Shown here in pieces: positions 54,838-64,000 of a DNA stretch of 64,000 bases. Under the pieces are notes generated by a model that ran no database searches, had not been told where the DNA came from, and was given only the letters and a program-made list of their open reading frames with translations. Each line of letters begins with the position of its first letter. Within the stretch, counting starts at the first letter, position 1. The position numbers and the translations under genes are program-made. The DNA is from JAZBPO01 sp963691775 (GTDB lineage: Bacteria > Pseudomonadota > Gammaproteobacteria > Pseudomonadales > Azotimanducaceae): assembly GCA_963691775.1 (NCBI GenBank), contig OY829369.1:3658001-3722000 (forward strand). Reading direction: 5' to 3'.

Positions 54838-55673
54838 ATACCGTCACTGCACCGCTGAGTTTCATTCCTGCAGACCAGACCGGAGGCCCCGTCCAGACCC
54901 TCGACCTGCGCAGGCCGATGCCGGGAGGGCGACCGCATCCACCGAAGTCGGTCACCTTCAGCGACGCGCGTCGATCCTCCGGGCTTGGGCTGCATATCAG
55001 CGGCTTTGAACTGCATCAGGCGCCAAGCCGCGTGCGTGACTTCGATGATCACATTGAAGTTATGGAAGTTTACTATGAGGAGTGCCGCGCGCTCGCGAGA
55101 CAGCTCACCGGTGCGCATACCGCGTTCACGTTCGATCACATCATTCGAGAACCTGGGACGCAATTGACGGCAGGCGGACCAACACGCGCTCAGCTACGAA
55201 CCGGGGTCGAAGCCGGCGGCGGCTATATCAACAGCGTCCACATGGACTACACCGACAACACGAGCTGGGATCGGTATCTGGAGCTTCACGGCTTTAAGGT
55301 GCCGGAGGCCGAGCATGTCTACGCCCTGAACTTCTGGCGGTCGCTCGGCGAAACAAGCCATGACAATCCGCTCGCGGTGTGTGACGCGCGGACCGTGCAG
55401 GCTCGGGACCTCCAGGAGGTCAACGTCTACGGCTACGGCGGGCCGGTCTACAGCTGGTACGACATCGGCATTGAGACCTTCAGCGTCGCGGCGTCCGATC
55501 GTCATCGCTGGTACTACTACCCGGAAATGACGAACGAAGAAGTACTGATCATCAAATCATTTGATTCTGCTGGCGTCGTTGGAAGCACGCCGCCCCATGC
55601 ATCTTTCAGTCACCCGCAGCCGAAGGGTATTGCGCGCCGCAGCATCGAGCTGCGGGTGCTCTGCTTCTGCTGA
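54834..55673 (+). CDS. CmcJ/NvfI-family oxidoreductase
   Basis: 279 residues from ATG 54834. The family pattern is recognisable: YINSVHMDYTDNTSWDRYL (His-x-Asp like metal ligands), YALNFWRSLGETSHDNPLAV, CDARTVQARDLQEVNVY and a C-terminal ASFSHPQPKGIARRSIELRV. Fungal relatives include enzymes of secondary metabolism; the chemistry in bacteria is little known and is thought to be 2OG/Fe-like oxidation or a related step. Together with the overlapping SnoaL-like gene it suggests a small modification pathway. Confidence 0.75.
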   Translation: MNTVTAPLSFIPADQTGGPVQTLDLRRPMPGGRPHPPKSVTFSDARRSSGLGLHISGFELHQAPSRVRDFDDHIEVMEVYYEECRALARQLTGAHTAFTFDHIIREPGTQLTAGGPTRAQLRTGVEAGGGYINSVHMDYTDNTSWDRYLELHGFKVPEAEHVYALNFWRSLGETSHDNPLAVCDARTVQARDLQEVNVYGYGGPVYSWYDIGIETFSVAASDRHRWYYYPEMTNEEVLIIKSFDSAGVVGSTPPHASFSHPQPKGIARRSIELRVLCFC

Positions 55674-55800
55674 CCGGATGCTTTGCCGCGGCTGACGTAG
55701 TTGGCCTGGCGGGCCGTCTGTCGCCGTCCTCGCACCGGCCGATCGTCGAAGACAACATCTGGTTTGCCTTTGGGTACGATCCGCGGTTTTCGTGTAAACG

Positions 55801-58800
55801 GTGCCGGTGGTCTCGACGGGCGTGCTGCGCTGCTATCTGATACTCGCGCTCTCCTTCCTGGCGCTCTGTTCGAACGATGCTCGGGCAGAAAGCGTGACGC
55901 TGTTCCGCAGCCTTGCCGGCAACCTCGACTTCACCTCCGCGGGTGGGACGTTTCGCACGTCGAATGCGAATACCTGCGCGATCGCGACGAGCGCATCCGC
56001 GACGCTCCCGGCCCTGCCTGCGCAGGCGAACCCGGCAGACAATCCGACCGTGAGGGAGGCGTATCTCTACTACGCTGCCTCGGCGAATGCCGTCGGTTTC
56101 GCGGATGACCAGGTTGCCCTCACCCTCAATGGATCCGTGCTCACTCTGACCGCGGATCGAACCTTCACCACCACTTTCACCCGCACCGGGACGAATTACC
56201 CGTTCTATGGAGGCTTCGAAGACATCACCGCGTTCGTGCAGGCGAACATCAGCGCGCCGGGTGTGTCGGGGACCGTTTCGCTTTCCGGCCTCGACGTGAA
56301 CGATGGCGCCCCTCATTGTGCCGCAAGCGCCGTGTTGGGCGGCTTCGCTGTCGTCGTGGTTTATGAAGGGCCTGCCGAGGACTTCCGCGTCGTCAACGTT
56401 TTCGACGGTTTTCAGTTCTTTCGGGGCAGCCAGGTGACGCCGGCGCCCGACAACTTCGTGATCCCCCCGTCACCAGTCAACGGCAAGCAATTGGTCATCT
56501 CCTGGGAGGGTGACGAAGGCAATTCGGGCGCACTGGGCGGTTTCACGGAGCAGCTGACGTTCAACGGTGCTGCGTTGCCCTTCGGGGGCTCGGATTCGTT
56601 CAATCCGCCCGGAACCAATCCCGTGAACAACCAGTTCAACGGAACTGTTACAGGTGATCTCGGGCCGCAAACAGGTGTCTTTGGCGTGGACATCGACACC
56701 TATGACATCAGCAGTGCGCTCGCCAGCGGCGACACTTCCGGATCAACGGTCTACTCCAGCGGCGGCGATCTCGTGATTCTGGGAGCGGAGGTCATCAGCG
56801 TGACCAACACGCCCGTTTCCGACCTCGGCATTCTGAAGACATCCAGCGGCAGCTTTCAGGCCGGTGCGACTGGTGCTTAGACGCTGTCGGTGGAGAATTT
56901 CGGACCCAACGATGAGACCGGTACCGTCACCGTCACGGACGATCTGAGCGGAACGGGCCTCAGTTTCGTTTCCGCAGCGGGAACGGGGTGGACCTGCGCC
57001 GCCGCGGCAGAGGTCGTCACCTGCACGCGGGGCGGTCTCGCGGTGGGCGCAGCGCCGGACATCACCTTGACGGTTGCCGTCGACGGTGGTGCCGGGCCTT
57101 CCGTGAGCAATACGGCGAGCATAGCGGGTACGAATTTCGACAACGTTGCAGGCAACAATCCGGCCGACAGCGTCACGGCCATCGACGCGATCGACCTTTC
57201 CCCTTCGTCCAAATCCGTGGTCGACCTGAATGGTGGGCTGGTGGAGCAGGGTGACACGTTGGAATATACGATCACCGTGCGCAACGACACCGCATTTGAT
57301 GCAACAGACGTGACGGTGACCGATACGCTCGATAGCAGTCTGGACGGGGGTAGCTTTGTGGTGCAAAGCGCGGGTGGTGGCTCCAGCACTTATGCCCCGC
57401 CCGTCTGGACCATTACCGGCCTCAGCGTCCCCGCAGGAACCTCCGTCGATCTCACGTTCACGGTTGATATCGCAGCGAGTGCGGGCAATGTCACGAATCA
57501 GGCGGAGATCGAAACGAACGGCACGACGATACTCGTCGATGCGCCGACGCTCATCGTTGGTGAGCCGATTCCCGGGAACAAGCCCCTCTATCTGCTGACG
57601 ACCGATACCACCAACAATGATGAGCCCGAAGGCGTCGAACGGATCGCGCCTAATGTAAGTAATGCCGGTGGAACGCGCATTCGTCTGGACGGCCTCGGAG
57701 ACTTTGATGATTTCCCGTTTACGATCAATGGTGTCGCCTCCGGCCTTCCTGGAGCGTTGGTTCTGGACGGGAGTGACTTCGTGGCAAAACTCTATGTCCG
57801 CAGCGTCGGCAACAGCACAGGGTCACCGCGGACGGTGAGAGCGGAGGTCTACCGCAGTACCAATCTCGGGAGTGCGCTCGCCTCTGGGGAGGTGACTGGC
57901 AACTTCAGCTCGGCGAACAACACCTCGCCTGTCCCCGTCACGATCACGCTTCAAATGCTCCCCCCGGGCGGGCCACAGATCTTCGACCCGCTGAGCGGAG
58001 AAAATCTCGTCCTCCGGCTTACGAATGCCTCGGGGCCGGGCGTGAATCGCAGGGTGTTCATCTTTGCCAGAAGTGCCGCTGGAACGACGTTGGAAGACCA
58101 TTCCCGTCTAGTGCTCTCCGCTTCTTCCGTGATCAGTGTCGATAGCGTCGATGCCTTTGCCGCGCCGCTTCCAGACGCGACGCCAGTAGAGGTGGTTTCT
58201 CCTGGTGAAGACATTTCCCTTCGCGCCGTGGTGTCCGACCCGTTCGGGGCGCAGGACATCACTGGTGCGACGATCGAGATCTTCGACGCTGACGGTGTGC
58301 AGGTGCAGCCGCCTACCGCGATGACGGCGGCTGCGGGTGCCGACACGGACCCAACAAAGACCTTTGAGTTCCCGTTCACGCCAAACGTTTGAGGTCACTG
58401 CCGAGGAGGGGACCGAGGGGCTGGTTGAAGACAGCTTTGCGGTCAGCTTCGAATTGGGCCTCCCGGATTTCCTCATCATGAAGAGCTCGCCTGGCGTGAT
58501 CTCCGATCCGGTCAATGGCAGTTCCAATCCGAAACGTCTCCCTGGGGCGGTCGTGTCATACGAGATTCAGGTTTCGAACCAGGGGCGCGGGCGAGCCGAT
58601 GTGGATTCCGTGGTGGTAACCGACAATCTGCCTGGTGCACTCGCGCTCGGCGTCGCTGACGGTGGCGCCGATCCGATCGGGTTTGCAGACGGTGGAGTCG
58701 CGTCCGGCCTGACCTTCGATTACGCCACGGATGTCGCGTTCACGCTCTCTTCGGGCACGGCGCCGACCGACGCCGACGCCGACGGTTGCTTTGACAACGT

Positions 58801-58894
58801 GACCGGCTTCACCGTGACACCGAGCGGGCGCATGAATGGCGCTGCGCCGCCTGTACCAACCTTCACATTGTCCTATCGGGCCTGTGTCGAATAG
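55801..58894 (+). pseudogene. DUF11-repeat surface protein, broken by a stop and a frameshift
   Basis: A signal peptide (LRCYLILALSFLALCSNDARA; GTG starts at 55801, 55807 or 55822) is followed by a beta-rich N-terminal domain of about 310 residues. DUF11-type repeats follow, the first beginning DLGILKTSSGSFQAGATGA. Here TAG (56878-56880) stands where relatives have Tyr in YTLSV, and the same frame resumes TLSVENFGPNDETGTVTVTD. It continues through a second repeat (SVVDLNGGLVEQGDTLEYTI) to TGA at 58390. The protein resumes in another frame (TFEVTAEEGTEGLVEDSF) and runs to 58894 with a third repeat (AVVSYEIQVSNQGRGRADVD). Joined, it would be about 1030 residues. Such proteins are large adhesin- or S-layer-like surface proteins. 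Confidence 0.8.
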
Positions 58895-58911
58895 GGGAAG
58901 GGGCCCTGCGT

Positions 58912-58931
58912 GGCGCATCGCCTGATGCGCC
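58912..58931 (+). terminator. Hairpin after the DUF11 gene
   Basis: GGCGCATC (58912-58919) and GATGCGCC (58924-58931) form a perfect 8-bp stem with a 4-base loop, 17 bases after the last stop. No T-run follows. Confidence 0.5.
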
Positions 58932-59002
58932 GAGCCGTGTGATGAACAGGGCGTGCGTGCGCTCCTCAAGCTTCTGGGGCCGGCGCTCGCCCTGTCCGGC
59001 AA

Positions 59003-59022
59003 GAGCCCACGTGCGTGGGCTC
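59003..59022 (+). terminator. Hairpin with T-rich tail, intrinsic terminator candidate
   Basis: GAGCCCAC (59003-59010) and GTGGGCTC (59015-59022) form a perfect 8-bp stem with a 4-base loop, followed by the pyrimidine-rich GCCGTTCTTCCTTTC. This is the better terminator for rightward transcription through the DUF11 gene. Confidence 0.6.
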
Positions 59023-59110
59023 GCCGTTCTTCCTTTCATGGCCCGACTGGAACGCTTCGGGTCATGGCGTTTCGCGAACGCAGGCGCCTGATTCAGGCGA
59101 CGCGTCGGAG

Positions 59111-59141
59111 CGGTCGGGCGCCCGTCTGCGGCGCCCGATCG
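59111..59141 (-). terminator. Long hairpin after the acetolactate-synthase-like gene
   Basis: A 12-bp stem with one G-U pair (59111-59122 with 59130-59141) around a 7-base loop lies directly behind the minus-strand stop at 59144. The T-run is missing. It may also act on the plus strand. Confidence 0.55.
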
Positions 59142-59143
59142 AA

Positions 59144-60802
<1,659 letters not shown>

Positions 60803-61326
60803 CTATACCCCTCCATGCGTGCGTGCTCCGCCGTGCGGGCTGGCATGCAGAAAATCCGTTTCCCCGCCGCGAAAGTACCTCAAAGACGTATGGCGTGGCA
60901 CGCGCCGTATCGACGCGGTCGCGTGGCTTGTCAGACCCAGAGGAAATTTGGCCGATCGAGCTGACGGTCGCGGGTGAAGGTGCGTTGGCGGATGCCCGGG
61001 TGAGTGTGGCAATCCTTAGACCCTCTGAGCCCATGGTTCTGGCGTTCGGCGGCCCGAGCTCGATGCGAAGGCGTGAGGCCGCAGGGCACGCGTCGCGGAT
61101 GCCCAAGAGCGTGCAAGTCGTCCGAGGGGGCGGCAGGTGCGCGATCGCCGGCGCCAGTGCGTGTGCGTGCCGGCGCGCCGACCGTTCAGGCTCGGCAGCG
61201 GAGGGAGGTGGCCCAGAGATCGAACCAGCGAAAGGCGCATTACCCGATCGATGAGCGCCGCTCGGGGCTCTGGGCCCGTTTGGGCGACGCTGATGGTGGT
61301 TTGAAAGGCAGTGCGCGGCAGTAGGC
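60803..61326. other. Intergenic region, no gene recognised
   Basis: 524 bases. Overlapping short frames on both strands are Arg/Ala-rich artefacts of high GC. The promoter of the acetolactate-synthase-like gene must lie near 60803-60900 on the minus strand; no clear boxes. Confidence 0.4.
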
Positions 61327-62025
61327 TTAGGGTTCGTCCTCATCCATCAGCTTTGCAGCGCAGCTTGGGCAAATGCCATGGGTGATTTGCGTGCCCGCCT
61401 GGTCATGCAGCCACCGTTCCAGTGACCTTTTGTACTCATCATCCTCGCGAAGCTTCTTGCAATAGGCGCATACAGGAAGAAGCTTCCCAAGGACTTCGAC
61501 TCGTTCTAGTGCATCAGCGAGTTCAGCAGCGGTCTTGCGCGCCTGAAGATGCTCGACGACGACATTTGCCAACAGGCGCAATTGTTCCAGGACCGAGTCG
61601 CTGAGGTCGCGCGGAACGGTGTCAATCACGCACAGAGACCCTAAACAGACGTCGTCCGCAGCCATGAGTGGCATGCCGGCATAGAAGCGTATGCCAGGCT
61701 CGCCCGTTACGAGAGGATTCTCGGAGAAGCGGCCGTCAAGGTGGGCGTCCCGAACGATGAGCGCGTCAACGTCGTAGACACACCAGGCACAGAAAGACTG
61801 CTCGCGGGGGGTTTCGCTTGCCGCCAACCCCACTCGTGCCTTGAACCACTGCCGCGATTCATCGACGAGAGAAATGAGCGCGATCGGCGTGCCCGCAACG
61901 GTCGCGGCGAGCCGAGTAAGGTCGTCTGTGCACTTCTCGGGGGCCGTGTCCAGCACCTCGAACGCGCGCAGTGCAGCGAGCCGCTCGGCTTCGTTGAGGG
62001 GCGCAGGCGCTCCAGCCATATCCAT
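61327..62025 (-). CDS. GAF-domain protein with C-terminal Cys-pair motif
   Basis: 232 residues. The GAF domain spans about residues 20-170 (LAATVAGTPIALISLVDESR, FCAWCVYDVDALIVRDAHLD, FYAGMPLMAADDVCLGSLCV), a form common in sensors that bind small ligands or chromophores. A short coil and a C-terminal module (LLPVCAYCKKLREDDEYKRS, HGICPSC) follow, with two Cys pairs as found at the ends of PAS/GAF signalling proteins; it may bind metal. There is no kinase or cyclase output domain. ATG 62025 or 62019, with GAGGG just upstream. Confidence 0.8.
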   Translation of the reverse strand: MDMAGAPAPLNEAERLAALRAFEVLDTAPEKCTDDLTRLAATVAGTPIALISLVDESRQWFKARVGLAASETPREQSFCAWCVYDVDALIVRDAHLDGRFSENPLVTGEPGIRFYAGMPLMAADDVCLGSLCVIDTVPRDLSDSVLEQLRLLANVVVEHLQARKTAAELADALERVEVLGKLLPVCAYCKKLREDDEYKRSLERWLHDQAGTQITHGICPSCAAKLMDEDEP

Positions 62026-62362
62026 CTTCCCTCTGCATCTGTGCTACATGCTCGTACGGTCGAGCTCAAAGGTCTAGGGCTAGTTTCGGGCCATTTGTAC
62101 CCTTCGGACGCCCGCTTTTCGGGCGGCGTACAGAGCCCGAAGCGCTCTCCTCGGCGGCATTCGCTTACTTTGCTCCTCGACCCGCGCCGCCCTCGCGTCC
62201 TTCCCTATAGGCAATTAGCGGGTGCGCGAATGAAAGCGTCTATCCTTTTTCACGCGGTCTTTCGCTGCATCGGCTCGGGGCAGCGTCCTCGATGGCCGTG
62301 ACTGCTATGGCTTGTCCATTCGACGACAAATCGCCCGCGGGCGCGCTGATGAGGGGATCGCT
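62026..62362. other. Divergent intergenic region, no gene recognised
   Basis: 337 bases between the GAF gene and the sulfatase. The GGACGCCCGC and GGGCGGCGT segments near 62107-62132 are only loosely complementary. No promoter could be fixed. Confidence 0.4.
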
Positions 62363-63775
62363 ATGCCGTGCTCAAGGAATGACGCAGTTCGGACGCTGAA
62401 AGCCCTGCTCGGTGCCGGTTTGCTGTTTGCCGGCGGGCTTGCACGCGCAGCTGACAACCCGAACGTTGTGCTGATCCTCATGGACAACTTCGGCTACGGA
62501 GAAGTCGGCGTCTATGGCGGCGGAGCGCTGCGCGGCGCTCCCACGCCACACATTGACAGCATTGCCGACGAGGGCGTGCGGCTCACCAACTTCAACGTCG
62601 AAGCGGAGTGCACTCCTTCGCGCGCTTCCTTGATGACGGGGCGGTATGGCATGCGTACGCGATTGCGTGAAGGGCGACCGCCGCGGGACATCTGGTTTGG
62701 CATAACTGGATGGGAAATCACGCTGGCGGAAATGTTGTCGGATCGTGGTTATGCCACGGGGATGTTCGGCAAATGGCATCTGGGCGCTGAGCCCGGACGC
62801 TATCCAACGGATCAGGGCTTTGATGAGTGGTACGGCATTCCGTATTCCTCGGATCAGGCTTTCTGGCCTGACAGTGACAGCTTTCAGGCCGACGCCGGCG
62901 TGCGCTTCACGCATGTCATGAGCGCCAGCCGTGGGCAGATGCCTGAGGAAGGCGAGGTGTACGACCGGGAAAAGCGCACGCTGATCGACGGTGAGATCAC
63001 TTCCAGGGCGATCGAGTTTCTCAAGCGCCAGGCAGAAGCGGGCAAACCCTTCTTTGCGTATCTCCCCTACACGCAAACGCATGAACCCGTGGACGCGCAT
63101 CCGGACTTCAAGGGCGCTACTGGTAATGGGGCCTTTGCTGACGTGTTGGCGCAAACGGATGCTTATGTTGGGCGAATCCTTGCCGCTCTCGACGAGATGG
63201 CAGTCGCGGACGAAACCATCGTGATATTCACGGCAGACAACGGCCGCGAAGGTGTGAAGCGGTCCTTTGGGTTTACCGGGCCGTGGCGTGGCTCGATGTT
63301 CTCGCCCTATGAGGGCTCTCTGCGCGTCCCGTTTCTACTTCGCTATCCCGGCATCGTGCCAGCCGGGTCCGTATCCAACGAGCTGATGCACCTGGTGGAT
63401 CTCTTTCCCACGCTCGCGGCCTGGTCGGGTGGAAAAGTACCTGCTGATCGTCTTCTGGATGGCGCCGATCAGACCGATTTTCTGACTGGAAAACAGGTCA
63501 GATCCAATCGCGAAACAGTCATGATCTACATCGGCAACGAACTCTTCGGCGCCAAATGGCGCAACTGGAAAGTGTTGATTAAAGAGATCGACGAGAAGAG
63601 CTATGCGATCCAGAGTCTGGCTTACCCCTCCTACTACAACTTGCTCATCGATCCGAAGGAGGAGGAGCCCGAAAAGTTCTACCTGGACGATACATGGGTA
63701 GATACGCCCCTTTGGGAGGCCATGTACGAGCATGAGCAATCCCTTCAGGCGGACGAGGGTGTGCCTGACCCCTGA
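62363..63775 (+). CDS. Sulfatase, exported arylsulfatase type
   Basis: 470 residues from ATG 62363 (GAGGGG 6 bases upstream); an in-frame start at 62312 is less likely. A signal peptide (KALLGAGLLFAGGLARA) directs export. The active-site signature CTPSRASLMTGR contains Cys83, which is converted to formylglycine by a maturase encoded elsewhere. Further landmarks are the metal-binding MDNFGYGEVG (the second Asp of the usual DD pair is Asn), GKWHLGAEPGRYP and FTADNGREG. It removes sulfate from an unknown ester; sulfated algal polysaccharides or aryl sulfates are plausible in a marine host. No other polysaccharide-degrading gene is adjacent. Confidence 0.9.
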   Translation: MPCSRNDAVRTLKALLGAGLLFAGGLARAADNPNVVLILMDNFGYGEVGVYGGGALRGAPTPHIDSIADEGVRLTNFNVEAECTPSRASLMTGRYGMRTRLREGRPPRDIWFGITGWEITLAEMLSDRGYATGMFGKWHLGAEPGRYPTDQGFDEWYGIPYSSDQAFWPDSDSFQADAGVRFTHVMSASRGQMPEEGEVYDREKRTLIDGEITSRAIEFLKRQAEAGKPFFAYLPYTQTHEPVDAHPDFKGATGNGAFADVLAQTDAYVGRILAALDEMAVADETIVIFTADNGREGVKRSFGFTGPWRGSMFSPYEGSLRVPFLLRYPGIVPAGSVSNELMHLVDLFPTLAAWSGGKVPADRLLDGADQTDFLTGKQVRSNRETVMIYIGNELFGAKWRNWKVLIKEIDEKSYAIQSLAYPSYYNLLIDPKEEEPEKFYLDDTWVDTPLWEAMYEHEQSLQADEGVPDP

Positions 63776-63837
63776 CGTCCCTTTCGTTGTGTCACGAAGC
63801 GATTGAAGCTGTGAGCGGCAGGCGGCTCTCGCCCACG

Positions 63838-63858
63838 CCCGCGCGCCCGCGGGATTTT
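63838..63858 (+). terminator. Hairpin followed by ATTTTCC after the sulfatase gene
   Basis: CCCGCG (63838-63843) and CGCGGG (63848-63853) form a 6-bp stem with a 4-base loop followed by ATTTT, 62 bases after the sulfatase stop. It is a modest intrinsic-terminator candidate. The remaining bases to 64000 show no gene. Confidence 0.5.
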
Positions 63859-64000
63859 CCGCTCGTGGTGCGTGCGCAGAAAACGGGTTTGGCGACGAGA
63901 CGATACTTGCGTGGCAGTTCTTGTTCGATGCTCACGGCGTCGTGAAACCCTTTGCTGCCCCTTTTCCCTGAGCGGCCGCATGCCGCGCCGGCTCAGTGGG

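Noticed and set aside
18156..56880. TAG reassigned to an amino acid in this genome
   Set aside because: Several intact genes (transporter at 2699, secreted protein at 6888, dehydrogenase at 16451) end with TAG at natural C-termini, and the kinase fossil also has a TAA, so gene decay is simpler.

Overview
The window is high-GC proteobacterial DNA (about 60% G+C by eye). The envelope genes are Gram-negative: a Wza-type exporter, outer-membrane barrels and a LolA-like carrier. A propionyl-CoA synthase and malonyl-CoA reductase pair, a type known from Chloroflexus and from a few marine aerobic phototrophs such as the Congregibacter/OM60 group and Erythrobacter, makes a marine gamma- or alphaproteobacterium the best guess. 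No rRNA or other marker gene settles this.

Region 1 (1-6.0 kb) is the right-hand part of a lasso peptide cluster. It holds the asparagine-synthetase-like cyclase (cut by the window edge), two tandem precursor genes, an export ABC transporter, a nucleotidyltransferase-like protein and a stand-alone leader peptidase. Both precursors keep the Y-P-G-LT leader signature and a Gly1/Glu8 ring, but have very long Met-rich tails ending in a shared PPGDPCN motif. The leader-binding RRE (B1) protein is not in view.

Region 2 (6.2-15.1 kb) is an exopolysaccharide polymerisation and export module: secreted proteins, an outer-membrane barrel, a Wzy/O-antigen-ligase-like protein, a Wzz-like protein, a Wza-type exporter and a Wzc-type tyrosine kinase. 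No glycosyltransferase lies in the window. A FMN-dependent alpha-hydroxyacid dehydrogenase follows, then an IS3-family element that cuts off a 2OG-Fe(II) oxygenase gene, and a GPH-type symporter.

Region 3 (20.3-29.5 kb) is a two-gene operon with a 4-bp overlap. It encodes trifunctional propionyl-CoA synthase and bifunctional malonyl-CoA reductase, which together convert malonyl-CoA via 3-hydroxypropionate to propionyl-CoA. A perfect 10-bp inverted repeat lies just upstream.

Region 4 (29.5-42.8 kb) is mostly on the minus strand: a DUF1800/DUF1501 pair, a lipoprotein-like subtilisin with PKD and PPC domains, and a five-gene operon (LolA-like carrier, two FtsX permeases, LolD-like ATPase, outer-membrane barrel). 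That operon is divergent from a TetR gene broken by an amber codon.

Region 5 (43-64 kb) is a loose accessory region: a MAPEG protein, a lipoprotein amidase, a carboxylesterase, an alpha/beta hydrolase plus SDR pair, a SnoaL/CmcJ-like pair, an acetolactate-synthase-like enzyme, a GAF protein and a sulfatase. Decayed genes lie between them: a hybrid histidine kinase and a DUF11 surface protein, both with in-frame stops and frame changes. No tRNA, rRNA or CRISPR array was recognised.
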